Positions 1-8,105 of a stretch of DNA of 17,189 bases are shown one piece after another; the stretch's first letter is position 1, and each line of letters opens with the position of its first letter. Below the pieces are notes generated by a model. It was not told the DNA's origin and did no database searches. It was given only the letters and a program-made list of their open reading frames with translations. The translations under genes and the position numbers were made by a program. Source of the stretch: DATCVA01 sp036567205 (GTDB lineage Bacteria > Pseudomonadota > Gammaproteobacteria > Burkholderiales > Burkholderiaceae_B); the NCBI GenBank assembly GCA_036567205.1, contig DATCVA010000345.1, positions 1 through 17,189 on the forward strand. The letters are read 5' to 3'.

Positions 1-549
1 ATGGATCTGGACCAAACCCGCTATCTGGACTGGCCTGGTTTACGCAAGTACTGCTGGCATGCAGCGGGCGTCGTGGGCGAACTTTCAGCGGGAATTTTTG
101 GCTACACACAACCTGAAACCCTGGTCTACGCGGAAAAACTGGGGCTGGCTTTCCAGTTAACCAATATTATTCGGGACGTAGGCGATGACGCCCGCCGCGG
201 ACGCATCTATCTGCCTGTCGATGACATGCAGAAATTCGACGTTAAAGCATCGGAAATCATCAACGGCGAGCACTCCGACCGTTTTGTTGCGCTAATGCAT
301 TTTCAATCCGAACGCGCCCGGCAGTACTATCGGGAAGCAGTCCAGACGCTGCCCGATGCCGATCGCCGCGCACAGCGCCCCGGACTGCTGATGGCCGCTA
401 TCTACCATGCCTTGCTTGAAGAAATTGAACGCGATAATTTCCAGGTGCTGGACCAACGCATCTCGCTTACGCCTATACGCAAATTCTGGCTGGCATGGAA
501 AACCTGGGTCAGTGGCGGGCGCGGACTAGTCAAAACGCTAGCTCGATGA
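1..549 (+). CDS. hpnD: Presqualene diphosphate synthase HpnD, C-terminal part
   Basis: This is the last 182 codons of a squalene/phytoene synthase-family enzyme. HpnD joins two farnesyl diphosphates into presqualene diphosphate, the first committed step of the HpnC-HpnD-HpnE route to squalene and hopanoids. The second aspartate-rich motif is intact: residues 54-63 read TNIIRDVGDD, followed by ARRGRIYLP, typical of HpnD. Family members are about 280 residues long, and the first aspartate motif is missing here, so the ATG at base 1 is very probably an internal methionine with the gene beginning outside the window. Its TGA overlaps the ATG of hpnE in an ATGA, which implies translational coupling. 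The assignment to HpnD rather than HpnC rests on the DLDQTRY segment and on hpnE following directly. Confidence 0.9.
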   Translation: MDLDQTRYLDWPGLRKYCWHAAGVVGELSAGIFGYTQPETLVYAEKLGLAFQLTNIIRDVGDDARRGRIYLPVDDMQKFDVKASEIINGEHSDRFVALMHFQSERARQYYREAVQTLPDADRRAQRPGLLMAAIYHALLEEIERDNFQVLDQRISLTPIRKFWLAWKTWVSGGRGLVKTLAR

Positions 550-1979
550 AAGTCGCAGTTATCGGCGGCGGCTGGGCTGGCTTGAGCGCAGCCCTTCATA
601 TGCACCGGGCGGGACTTCAGGTAACCGTATTCGAAGCGGCCCGCACACTGGGCGGGCGCGCGCGCAGTATCTACTCGCCCAGTCTCGATGCCACCATCGA
701 TAATGGCCAGCACATTTTGCTGGGGGCCTACACCGATACACTCGAACTTATAAAAAGCCTGGGTCTTGATGTCGAATCCATGCTGTATCGCACGCCGCTC
801 TCACTACATTCAGCCGATGGACTCTTTGCGCTTCGCACGCCAGCGCTGCCGGCCCCGTTTCATCTATTGGGCGCTATTTTGGGTGCTCGCGGTTTGTCGC
901 TTACAGAGCGCGTCCGGCTTATTGCCCTTAATCACCGCCTGCAAAAAGAAAACTGGACTACGCCACCAGGCTGGACTGTCGCCCAATGGCTGAAAAATGG
1001 ACGGCAATCCCAGCACGTCGTACGCCAGTTTTGGCGCCCCTTGTGCATAGCGGCCCTTAATACACCAGTCGAAGAGGCCTGCGCGCAACTTTTGGCAAAT
1101 GTATTGCGCGACAGCCTGGGCGGGCCAAAAACGGCATCCGCCATGCTTATCCCGCGCGTCAGCTTATCCGGTCTATGGCCCGAACACCTGCCTGCGGAAA
1201 TAACAATTCGATCTGGCCATGCCGTGCGGCGGCTTGCCAGCCATGCAGCTTATGTGGAAGTCGACAACGAACGCTACGACGCGGCCGTCGTCGCCACCAA
1301 TGCCCCCTCGGCTCATCGCCTGTTAAAGCAACTGAATAATTCAGCCTCGGCGGCGGCTCAAGAAATTCCAGTACCAAAAAACATTACCCGTTCACCAGAC
1401 GAAAAGCAGCAGTTTTTAGAGATGCTGGCGGCATTCGACTACATTCCGATCGCCACCGTCACACTGGCTCTGGCAGAACCATGGAGACTGCCCTACCCGA
1501 TGCTGATGCTGACCGAATCGCCGCAACGATCACAATTCGGCCAATGGCTATTTGATCTCAGCCTGTTCATGAACGGTAGCGGCCAACTGCATCGAAGCGA
1601 AGCGCAAGACAGTCAAATTGCGCGCCAAGCCACTTTTGATCAGAACGAGCGCAGCATGCTAACTGTTGTCATCAGCGATGCGCGCGCGCTAGGCGAATTA
1701 CCCCGAGATCGCGTTGTAGCAGGCGTTATCACCCAAATCGAAGAGCAGACACGGCAATTTCCGGCCATGCCAAAAATCACCGGCCATGAGCTGATTGTCG
1801 AGAAGCGCGCGACTTTCGCCGCGGTTCCCAACCTGCAACGTCCTGCCAACGCCACTCCCTGGCCTCGCGTCTGGGTTGCAGGCGACTGGACCGACACCGG
1901 CTACCCCGCCGTGCTCGAAGGCGCGATACGCAGCGGGAAAGCTGCGGCAAACCAAGTCCTGGGAACACGCATTTTGTAG
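546..1979 (+). CDS. hpnE: Hydroxysqualene dehydroxylase HpnE
   Basis: A 477-residue FAD-dependent amine-oxidase/phytoene-desaturase-like protein that reduces hydroxysqualene to squalene, the last step of the HpnCDE route. The N-terminus MKVAVIGGGWAGLSAA is a dinucleotide-binding GxGxxG motif, followed by the conserved GGRARS segment near residue 40. The C-terminus has the FAD-closing motif VAGDWTDTGYPAVLEGAI. I chose ATG 546 because it overlaps the hpnD stop (ATGA) and places the Rossmann motif at residues 6-11. An in-frame upstream ATG at 495 would only add residues encoded inside hpnD. The protein is slightly longer than usual; a polar linker around residues 265-290 accounts for this. The family call is strong. 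Confidence 0.92.
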   Translation: MKVAVIGGGWAGLSAALHMHRAGLQVTVFEAARTLGGRARSIYSPSLDATIDNGQHILLGAYTDTLELIKSLGLDVESMLYRTPLSLHSADGLFALRTPALPAPFHLLGAILGARGLSLTERVRLIALNHRLQKENWTTPPGWTVAQWLKNGRQSQHVVRQFWRPLCIAALNTPVEEACAQLLANVLRDSLGGPKTASAMLIPRVSLSGLWPEHLPAEITIRSGHAVRRLASHAAYVEVDNERYDAAVVATNAPSAHRLLKQLNNSASAAAQEIPVPKNITRSPDEKQQFLEMLAAFDYIPIATVTLALAEPWRLPYPMLMLTESPQRSQFGQWLFDLSLFMNGSGQLHRSEAQDSQIARQATFDQNERSMLTVVISDARALGELPRDRVVAGVITQIEEQTRQFPAMPKITGHELIVEKRATFAAVPNLQRPANATPWPRVWVAGDWTDTGYPAVLEGAIRSGKAAANQVLGTRIL

Positions 1980-2024
1980 CATTCGTGGCAAGCAGGTCGC
2001 GTAATATTGAAATAACTCCTGCCA

Positions 2025-2346
2025 TTGATGATTGGCCGTAGCGGCCGTTGATGAGCAGCTAAATATCGCCCCATTTTCCAGTGGCGGCCTGGTCATGCAG
2101 GGCGGCCAAGTGGACGTTGCCGCACCGGGTGTCAGCATACGTTCCGCATGGCCTGCCCCCGAACTTTATAACGTCATTAGCGGGACCAGCATGGCCACCC
2201 CATTCATCGCCGGCATAGCCGCCCTTCATGCCCAGGCCAACCCCGACGCGCGCGGACACTCTCTGTTGAATTTAATTGTCCAGAACACAAGACGGCTGGA
2301 ACTGCCATCGCGTGACGTAGGCTCCGGCCTGATCCAGGCTCCGTAA
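2025..2346 (+). pseudogene. Truncated, frameshifted subtilisin-like S8 peptidase remnant
   Basis: Only the C-terminal third of a subtilase survives. From TTG 2032 the frame reads about 104 residues with the conserved AAPGVSIRS segment and the nucleophile motif [16 protein letters not shown]; the catalytic serine is residue 53. The catalytic Asp and His and the oxyanion Asn, which lie upstream in subtilases, are absent, and hpnE ends 52 bases before. At 2025-2033 the bases encode Leu-Met-Ile in another frame, and removing one G at 2034 would join them to AVAAVDEQL, which resembles the usual subtilase strand before this segment. An in-frame TGA (2029-2031) lies directly before the TTG, and a TAA (2013-2015) closes the other frame. 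It therefore looks like a dead 3' remnant left by deletion plus a one-base insertion. A short translated peptide is possible but could not be a protease. Confidence 0.8.
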
Positions 2347-2358
2347 CACGGCCGCCGC

Positions 2359-2364
2359 TATAAT
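2359..2364 (+). promoter_or_regulatory. Candidate -10 box for the I9-like gene
   Basis: A perfect TATAAT lies 30 bases before the ATG at 2394, between the stop of the dead protease and the small gene. At the expected 17-base distance the -35 hexamer is poor. With the good ribosome site AAGAGGTG at 2381-2388, this suggests that the small gene has its own promoter and did not lose expression when the protease decayed. Confidence 0.45.
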
Positions 2365-2393
2365 TAGGCCTTCACCGATCAAGAGGTGTTCAA

Positions 2394-2612
2394 ATGGCAA
2401 AGACAGCCCTGTCAATCATGGTCGATGAAAAGCATTTACGCCGCTTTGCCGAAATTGTTAAATGCTGCGAGGATGCCGGACTGGAAGTTCATCAAGAACT
2501 GACAAGCATTGGCGTCATTACCGGCTCGATCGACTCGTCAAAAATAAAGTCGCTTAGCGGCATTGAAGGTGTCGACTCCATCGAAGAGTCCCGCCCTGTA
2601 CAAGGCCTTTAG
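2394..2612 (+). CDS. Small I9-like protease propeptide/inhibitor protein
   Basis: A 72-residue soluble acidic protein without signal peptide or membrane segment. Its second half, GVITGSIDSSKIKSLSGI followed by GVDSIEES, follows the pattern of peptidase-inhibitor I9 domains (subtilisin propeptides): a strand, a short helix, then a hydrophobic-V-x-x-V/I-E-E ending. From memory, small proteins like this are often filed in databases as 'ketohydroxyglutarate aldolase', a name its size cannot support, and are found beside S8 peptidases. Here it directly follows an S8 remnant, as expected for a protease plus a separately encoded propeptide/chaperone or inhibitor. The ribosome site AAGAGGTG ends five bases before ATG 2394. 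The next gene starts 12 bases downstream, so the two may be co-transcribed. Its current role without the protease is unknown. Confidence 0.65.
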   Translation: MAKTALSIMVDEKHLRRFAEIVKCCEDAGLEVHQELTSIGVITGSIDSSKIKSLSGIEGVDSIEESRPVQGL

Positions 2613-2624
2613 CCCTTACGGCAT

Positions 2625-3533
2625 ATGAATCAAAAACTGACTCCCTCAACAGTCTTGATGTTGTCCCTGCCGCCATTGCTGTGGGCAGGCAACGCGATTG
2701 TCGGGCGGGCAATCAATGACCAGGTACCGCCAATTACCCTCAATTTTTTACGTTGGGTGATTGCCATGATGGTGCTTCTACCTCTGGGATACTCCATCTT
2801 TCGCCGCGATAGCAGTCTATGGACACACTGGCGGCGTTATTCGCTGCTGGGGCTGCTAAGCGTTGGACTGTATAACGCACTGCAGTATTTGGCGCTACAA
2901 AGCTCGACGCCCATAAACGTGACGCTGGTGGCATCCAGCATGCCATTTTGGATGCTGCTTGTGGGCCGAATGTTTTTTAGCGCAACCATCTCGGGTAAAC
3001 AAGTCATAGGCGCAGTGCTTTCTTTGGCGGGCGTGGTCCTGGTACTGAGCCGCGGCGACTTGACGCAGTTGCTGGGATTACGCTTCGTCATTGGCGACTT
3101 CTACATTATCCTGGCGGTGATTGCCTGGTCGTTTTACAGTTGGCTGCTAATACAAGGCAAGGAACCGGACGATATGCGAAAGAACTGGGCGACGTTTCTT
3201 TTGGCACAAGTGTCTTTCGGCGTAGTCTGGTCCGGGGCCTTCGCCGCGGCCGAGTGGGCGTTGATTGACTGGAAAATCTCATGGAGCTGGCCGCTGGTAG
3301 CCGCCCTGACTTACGTAGCCATAGGGCCCGCTATCGTGGCCCTGCGCTGCTGGGGCGTAGGGGTACAACGAGTAGGGCCAAATACAGCGGGCTTTTTTAA
3401 CAACCTTACCCCGCTTTTTGCCGCGCTGTTGTCCACGATATTTTTAGGGGAAACCCCGCGCATCTACCATGCGATCGCATTTGTACTGATCGTATGCGGA
3501 ATTGTTTTCTCGTCAGACCGGCAAACGACCTGA
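2625..3533 (+). CDS. DMT superfamily transporter (EamA, two-repeat type)
   Basis: A 302-residue, very hydrophobic inner-membrane protein with about ten membrane segments arranged as two EamA repeats of roughly 140 residues. Repeat one starts LPPLLWAGNAIVGRAI and contains the typical LRW segment. Repeat two starts near residue 150 (GDFYIILAVIAWSFYSWLL) and ends with the conserved NLTPLFAALLSTIFLGE segment and a last helix. EamA proteins usually export amino acids, nucleosides or related metabolites; the substrate cannot be told from sequence. The ATG at 2625 lies 12 bases after the I9-like gene, with no strong Shine-Dalgarno, suggesting read-through from that gene. The length is normal for the family and the frame is intact. 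It converges on the LON-domain gene. Confidence 0.88.
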   Translation: MNQKLTPSTVLMLSLPPLLWAGNAIVGRAINDQVPPITLNFLRWVIAMMVLLPLGYSIFRRDSSLWTHWRRYSLLGLLSVGLYNALQYLALQSSTPINVTLVASSMPFWMLLVGRMFFSATISGKQVIGAVLSLAGVVLVLSRGDLTQLLGLRFVIGDFYIILAVIAWSFYSWLLIQGKEPDDMRKNWATFLLAQVSFGVVWSGAFAAAEWALIDWKISWSWPLVAALTYVAIGPAIVALRCWGVGVQRVGPNTAGFFNNLTPLFAALLSTIFLGETPRIYHAIAFVLIVCGIVFSSDRQTT

Positions 3534-3608
3534 TTCCGTCACCGACAATACAAAATAAATATCTGGCCCTACGTTATCTAACGAAAGACCTTAATCCAAT
3601 ACGGCGAT

Positions 3609-3618
3609 GGGCCGGCCC
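3609..3618. repeat. Perfect 10-bp palindrome between convergent genes
   Basis: GGGCCGGCCC lies in the 86-base gap between the ends of the transporter and LON-domain genes, 2 bases from the latter's stop. There is no T-run and no loop, so it is not a convincing terminator. No other signal was seen in this gap. Confidence 0.3.
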
Positions 3619-3619
3619 C

Positions 3620-4234
3620 TCAAGACATGAGGCCGCGGTCGATTAAATACTGCTGAACATGCTCAAGACGCCTCACAGGGTCCGGCAAGGTAAGCAGGTG
3701 TAGTTTTTGCTGTGTCGGCATCGGCAAAATTTCGCTCCAGCGATTGGCCACCCAGCCGCACTCGTCAAGGCGAAACGGAGCCGCGATAGGCATTTGATCG
3801 GCAGGCACGCCGTCTTTCTGAAGCTCGGCGATAAGCGTACCCAACTTATTAGCAACAACTTGCTGTGCTACTGGAATAGCTGCCACCGGGTCATCTGCAA
3901 TAGGATCTGCTTGCCCAACCCACAAGCCATACTTTCCCTGTTCAGCTGACGCAAGAGTAAAGCGCGTGGTTCCGGTGCAGCGCAGGTGCATCAAACCCGG
4001 CATGGGTGAACTCCATTCATCAAGGCGGGCCATCGTGCCAGCCATCGCCAATTCCTCGTGCCCTTCGGGTGTACGCACTTCGCCCCCGCTTAATAACGCG
4101 ACAACACCAAACTCTGTGTGCTCGGCAATGCATTTTTTGACCATATCGAGATAGCGTACCTCGAAGATGCGCAGTGTCAAAACACCCGCAGGGAAAAGCG
4201 GCTTGCTTAAAGGGAAAAGAGGGATCGACATCAT
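3620..4234 (-). CDS. LON substrate-binding domain protein
   Basis: A 204-residue stand-alone protein related to the N-terminal substrate-binding domain of Lon protease (PF02190 type). The start, IPLFPLSKPLFPAGVLTLRI, followed by FEVRYLDMV, is the family hallmark, and the segment near GTMARLDEW is also conserved. No AAA+ or Ser-Lys protease domain is present, and the length is normal for the stand-alone group. Its biochemical role is not established; substrate recognition or a chaperone-like function is inferred from homology. Start choice is uncertain: two ATG codons lie in tandem (4234 and 4231), and neither has a clear Shine-Dalgarno, only a T-rich stretch upstream. It appears to be transcribed alone, 155 bases downstream of the Bug gene on the same strand. 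Confidence 0.85.
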   Translation of the reverse strand: MMSIPLFPLSKPLFPAGVLTLRIFEVRYLDMVKKCIAEHTEFGVVALLSGGEVRTPEGHEELAMAGTMARLDEWSSPMPGLMHLRCTGTTRFTLASAEQGKYGLWVGQADPIADDPVAAIPVAQQVVANKLGTLIAELQKDGVPADQMPIAAPFRLDECGWVANRWSEILPMPTQQKLHLLTLPDPVRRLEHVQQYLIDRGLMS

Positions 4235-4389
4235 GCGTAAGAAAAAAACGGATCGGATCTACGAATGATAACGCCAATTTTCAGACACCCCCTACCCTAC
4301 ACCCGCTCGACATAGCTTTGCCGGCTTTAACGAAACAAGTCCCCAAGCAATAAAGATCAATGTGGCTGACGATGGCCAGAACGAGACCG

Positions 4390-5352
4390 CTAACCTGCTG
4401 GCTTAATACCGCTTGCATTCAGCATTTGAGTCCACAACACCTGCTCTTCCCGGGTCATTGCCAGCAACTCGTCTGGTGTGCTCGTTTTCAATATAAGCCC
4501 TTGCTGAGTCAGATTCTCTTTTACAGATGCATCGTTAAGGGATTGAGTAATGGCCTTCCTGTATGTTTCGGCCTGTTTTGGAGTGACACCGGGCGCTCCC
4601 CATACGGCATACCATGGATCAGCATGAAAGTTGGTTGCTCCCTGTTCATGCAAGGACGGTATTTCAGGAAACCCTGGATGACGCTCGCGCAAAGAACCGC
4701 CAATAATTTTCAGACGCCCTCCGTCGCGTAGCGGGACGGCAATCTGGATCGGCATGAACATTGTGGCAATATGTCCGCCGGCCAGGTCCTGAGTCAAAGG
4801 TCCGGAACCTTTATAGGCTATGTGCTCCAGTTTCAATCCTGTGGCTTGCAGCAGCAGTTCCATGAAAAGATGGTGGTGTGTGCCATTTCCCGGAGAACCA
4901 TAGAATCCTTTACTTCCCGACTTTCCCCAAGTGATGAATTCCTTTAAGTTGGTTGCAGGCACGTCCTTTCCAACCACCAAAACAAACGAACTCGACGCCA
5001 CCTGGGTAATGGGAGTAAAGCTGGACAGAACATCGAAACCAAGGTTTTTATAGAAGAAAGGAAGCGTTACTGTCGTGGCGGGAATAATCAGCAACGTTGC
5101 CGGATCGGTCGATTGAGCGACATGTTTCATGCCTATCATGCCCGATGCGCCAGGCCTATTTTCTACCACATAATTCATATCAATCCGGCCCAGAACCCCT
5201 GGACCAATCGCTCTCGCAATCAAGTCAGGAGTTGTACCGGGAGTCAAAGGTACAACCATATGAAGCATTTTGCTCTGTGCCTGGGCGGAAAATCCAAAAG
5301 ACAGCCCCGCCGCAGTGATTAGACGCAACGCGTCCCTTCTTGATTTGTTCAT
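4390..5352 (-). CDS. Bug/TctC-type periplasmic solute-binding protein (module A)
   Basis: A 320-residue extracytoplasmic binding protein of the tripartite tricarboxylate transporter (Bug) family. The N-terminus MNKSRRDALRLITAAGLSFG has a twin-arginine-like SRR motif and a hydrophobic stretch, with probable cleavage after AQA (residue 25). The mature part starts with MVVPLTPGTTPDLIARAIG, the Bug ligand-loop region with a conserved Asp, followed by NRPGASGMIGMKHVAQS. A good ribosome site, TGGAGAC, precedes the ATG. It is the last gene of the leftward module A, 72 bases after the decarboxylase. No TctA/TctB membrane partners lie in the window, as is common for orphan Bug proteins of Alcaligenaceae. 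The ligand is probably the carboxylate handled by the neighbouring enzymes, but this is inference. Confidence 0.9.
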   Translation of the reverse strand: MNKSRRDALRLITAAGLSFGFSAQAQSKMLHMVVPLTPGTTPDLIARAIGPGVLGRIDMNYVVENRPGASGMIGMKHVAQSTDPATLLIIPATTVTLPFFYKNLGFDVLSSFTPITQVASSSFVLVVGKDVPATNLKEFITWGKSGSKGFYGSPGNGTHHHLFMELLLQATGLKLEHIAYKGSGPLTQDLAGGHIATMFMPIQIAVPLRDGGRLKIIGGSLRERHPGFPEIPSLHEQGATNFHADPWYAVWGAPGVTPKQAETYRKAITQSLNDASVKENLTQQGLILKTSTPDELLAMTREEQVLWTQMLNASGIKPAG

Positions 5353-5396
5353 TTTGTCTCCAATTTTCAGGAATTACTTATTGAAACCAAGCGGTC

Positions 5397-5415
5397 GATG
5401 GCTCGACAGGCCATC
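5397..5415. repeat. Small inverted repeat between module A genes
   Basis: GATGGC, 7 bases, then GCCATC form a 6-bp stem in the 72-base gap between the decarboxylase and Bug genes. It has no T-run. It could be an mRNA processing or stability element that sets different expression of the last gene, but it is short enough to be chance. Confidence 0.25.
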
Positions 5416-5424
5416 TTCTAATGA

Positions 5425-6465
5425 TTACTTGATTTTGAAGGCCGTTTCTGCATTAGTTTGGAAAAAACGCCGTTTTTGTTCAATACTCATCGCCATCCCG
5501 TCCAGGTAAGGTATTTCCTCAATCGCATACTGATACGGGTAGTCCATCGCATACATCACCCGGTTCGGATCCAGAGTACGTTGAGTAAACTCAATGGCGG
5601 GCTCCCAGGCGACACCGCTGTTGGTGATATAGAAATTCTCACGCAAATAGTCACTTGGCTTTTTCTTCAACGGCTGCATTTGCGCATACCGGTTAGACCT
5701 GACCGTAGCTGCGTGCATGTAATCAAGCCGATAGGCCCAGAACGGGAGTGCTTCGCCCATGTGGCCTATGATGACTTGCAACTTGGGGAAGCGATCAAAA
5801 ACCCCTGCGGTAATCAAGCGCAACGCATGAAGGCCGGTCTCGACACCAAAACCATAAATGGCACCGTCCAGGCCGCACTCCAGGAGCGGCTGAATCATAT
5901 TGCGAGGCGGGGTATTAGGGTGAAGATAGAGTGGCGTATCGTTAGCTTGCGCTGCTTCGAAAATTTCCCAGAACTTCGGATCCGAGAGGTATTCACCGTG
6001 TGTATGCGAGTTCACGATCACGCCGGTTAACCCCAGCTTCTGAATGCCGCGCTCGATCTCCTTTGCGGCTTCCCCGGGGTTTTGCGGTGCAATCGCAACC
6101 ATGCCTGAAAAACGATCAGGACGTCTGCGCACGGCCTCGGAAAGCTCATCATTGGCAATCTTGGCGAAAGAAACCGCTGTGCCCTCGTCCATAACCTGAA
6201 CACCTGGCGACGTCAACGCAATAACCTGACGATCCACACCTGCTTCGTCCATATGATGCAGACGCGTCTCATCAAGATCGACCAGACAGCGCATGATATG
6301 TTGCGCCCGTTCGCTCTTGCTTGACATGTAGAATCCCAGCAAACTGACAAAACCCGGATCGGGATCCGGACCCGCCAGAATCTTCCGATAAATATCAAAC
6401 ATCTCTTTGGGTGCAAAGGCTTCCTCTGTCGCAATACGCTTGTATTCAGGATGCGCGTTTTTCAT
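5425..6465 (-). CDS. Amidohydrolase-family decarboxylase, LigW/ACMSD-like
   Basis: A 346-residue TIM-barrel amidohydrolase of the ACMSD/2,3-dihydroxybenzoate decarboxylase group, which removes CO2 from aromatic carboxylates without a cofactor other than a divalent metal. Visible residues are E14 in ATEEAFA, H182 in LHPN, H235 in GHMGE, R246 and D308 in MDYP. In most decarboxylases of the group the first motif is ExH; here it is E-E-A. As I recall them, the 5-carboxyvanillate decarboxylase LigW active-site residues (E19, A21, R58, H188, H241, R252, D314) have almost identical spacing, and R53 here fits as well. A LigW-like decarboxylase of a hydroxylated or methoxylated aromatic acid is therefore my best call; the exact substrate is open. 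The ribosome site GGGAGGT is strong. It lies 29 bases after the monooxygenase in one operon. Confidence 0.82.
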   Translation of the reverse strand: MKNAHPEYKRIATEEAFAPKEMFDIYRKILAGPDPDPGFVSLLGFYMSSKSERAQHIMRCLVDLDETRLHHMDEAGVDRQVIALTSPGVQVMDEGTAVSFAKIANDELSEAVRRRPDRFSGMVAIAPQNPGEAAKEIERGIQKLGLTGVIVNSHTHGEYLSDPKFWEIFEAAQANDTPLYLHPNTPPRNMIQPLLECGLDGAIYGFGVETGLHALRLITAGVFDRFPKLQVIIGHMGEALPFWAYRLDYMHAATVRSNRYAQMQPLKKKPSDYLRENFYITNSGVAWEPAIEFTQRTLDPNRVMYAMDYPYQYAIEEIPYLDGMAMSIEQKRRFFQTNAETAFKIK

Positions 6466-6494
6466 ACAATTACCTCCCTCTTCCTCAAAAATAA

Positions 6495-8105
6495 TTAATG
6501 CCCTGTCGCTGTCGCGGCGATAAGCTCAGGATTTTTTGGCGCCTGCTGCGCCCGCCATACGATATGCATGTCCGGGCGCAGCAGAATCAAATCGTACTCA
6601 TAGATCTCCCTGGCAATACGGTCGGGCACTTCCAGCACCGTAAGAGGAGCATTTCTTGCCTGAAAGGCTTTTTGCAAACCCGAAGTATCGGCCTCGGTAC
6701 TGCCAAGTTTCAGAAGCGTGTAGCCGTCGGGAATGAGATCCTGTATGGCTGAGCCGTCGTCAAGCCAGACATGGGGCAACCGTGCGCCAGGCCAGGACGT
6801 GGGTATGTACTCGCGGAAAAGATGTTCCGGGCCACCCGGAATATTGACGATGATGGGGGAGTCGACATAGCGATAGCCCATTTCCGCACCGATCATTTCG
6901 TTTGTCTTGCGCTGCTCGACATCAGCGACCCGCGCAAGATTATCGCGAGTTTGCTTACCTTCAGGCGTATTGCTCCGTATATTCGGTCGATACATTGAAC
7001 GCCATTTACGTCTCCCTACAGACGCATATCGAGATGCGCCAATATTGCGTTCTCCGATCTGCCGCCGCTCATGCTCGTAGGAATCAAGAAGGTTCTGCCC
7101 TCCCCACCCGCGCAGGATTGCAGCCAGCTTCCAGGAAAGATCGAATGCGTCGCCAACCCCCGTGTTCATGCCGAGCCCTCCGGTAGGGATAACCAGATGC
7201 GCCGCATCTCCGGCCAGAAACACACGTCCCTCCCGATACCGATCGGCAAGCAATAGATTCTGCCGCCACGGGGCGTTCGAGAGCATCTCGTATCTCACCG
7301 GAAAGCCAACAGCTGCTTCAAACTGCTTGCACATTTCTTCATCAGAGCCGACCACGGAGTGGAGCGTCCAATGCTTAGTGGAGTCCTGCATGATCAGGAA
7401 CGTCGCCTTGTCGTCGGCAATATGATAATGACGGCCTTTACCAGGCCCGTTGCCAAGCGGAATACGATCGTACAACTCGTCGCAGCGAAATAGAGCCTGG
7501 CGAAGCTCCATAAGAGCCCCTTCCCCTTGTAGCGGAATACCTAGTTTTTTACGCACAAAACTGGCACCCCCATCACAGCCAGCCATATAGGAAGCCTGAA
7601 TACTGCGGATGCCGCCTTCGCTCTTCACCGTGGCCGTGATCGACGCTTCATCCTGTTCAAATCCGATCAGCTCTGTGCCATAGCACACGCGCACATTAGG
7701 CAAGGACTCGGCAACGGACTTCAACAGAGGCTCCAGCGAATATTGCGAGGTCAGTTGGTAGGGCTCGAGCGAACCGGAACCATCATTGGTCGCCTTGCAC
7801 TCGGCCATTGCCTCGTTTACGGACGGATAGCTCAACCGCAATAGCGGTGGCTCCGCCAGGCTTAACGCAACATAAACGTCCATGGGGCAATCGCCGCGCA
7901 ATCCCGCCATGCGGATTTTCTCGGCCAGACCGATACGCCGGTACATTTCCATGGTGCGGGCATTGACACGCTCCATCTTCGGGAGAAACTGTGGCGCAGC
8001 CTTGCTCTCCAACAGAATGCAATCAATACCCCGCATACCGAGGTCGATTGCAAGAGTCAAGCCGACCGGTCCTGCTCCCACCACTATTACTTCAGCCTTT
8101 TCCAC
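6495..8105 (-). CDS. FAD-dependent aromatic monooxygenase (class A flavoprotein)
   Basis: A 536-residue flavoprotein hydroxylase of the phenol hydroxylase/MhpA/TfdB kind, which uses NAD(P)H and O2 to hydroxylate an aromatic ring. Motifs: FAD-binding GAGPVG at residues 10-15, the DG motif (GCDGG, D178-G179), the GD motif VFLAGDAAH (G299-D300) with GLGMNTGVGDAFDLSWKLA after it, and a C-terminal thioredoxin-like part from about residue 440 (WPGARLPHVWLDDG). I chose GTG 8105 because it has the Shine-Dalgarno GAAAGGAAA and puts the Rossmann motif at the N-terminus. The frame stays open upstream to an ATG at 8285, but that 60-residue extension is not family-like and would run through the control region. 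First gene of module A, divergent from a LysR gene. It probably acts with the decarboxylase. Confidence 0.87.
   Translation of the reverse strand: MEKAEVIVVGAGPVGLTLAIDLGMRGIDCILLESKAAPQFLPKMERVNARTMEMYRRIGLAEKIRMAGLRGDCPMDVYVALSLAEPPLLRLSYPSVNEAMAECKATNDGSGSLEPYQLTSQYSLEPLLKSVAESLPNVRVCYGTELIGFEQDEASITATVKSEGGIRSIQASYMAGCDGGASFVRKKLGIPLQGEGALMELRQALFRCDELYDRIPLGNGPGKGRHYHIADDKATFLIMQDSTKHWTLHSVVGSDEEMCKQFEAAVGFPVRYEMLSNAPWRQNLLLADRYREGRVFLAGDAAHLVIPTGGLGMNTGVGDAFDLSWKLAAILRGWGGQNLLDSYEHERRQIGERNIGASRYASVGRRKWRSMYRPNIRSNTPEGKQTRDNLARVADVEQRKTNEMIGAEMGYRYVDSPIIVNIPGGPEHLFREYIPTSWPGARLPHVWLDDGSAIQDLIPDGYTLLKLGSTEADTSGLQKAFQARNAPLTVLEVPDRIAREIYEYDLILLRPDMHIVWRAQQAPKNPELIAATATGH

Noticed and set aside
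1698..2138. 146-codon minus-strand frame across the hpnE end and the protease remnant
   Set aside because: Antisense to two recognisable coding stretches, without any domain of its own.
3609..3618. GGGCCGGCCC as a terminator for the transporter or LON-domain gene
   Set aside because: It has no loop and no T-run; kept only as a low-confidence palindrome.
5458..6030. 190-codon open frame on the + strand within the decarboxylase gene
   Set aside because: Shadow of the decarboxylase on the other strand; no family features and no ribosome site.
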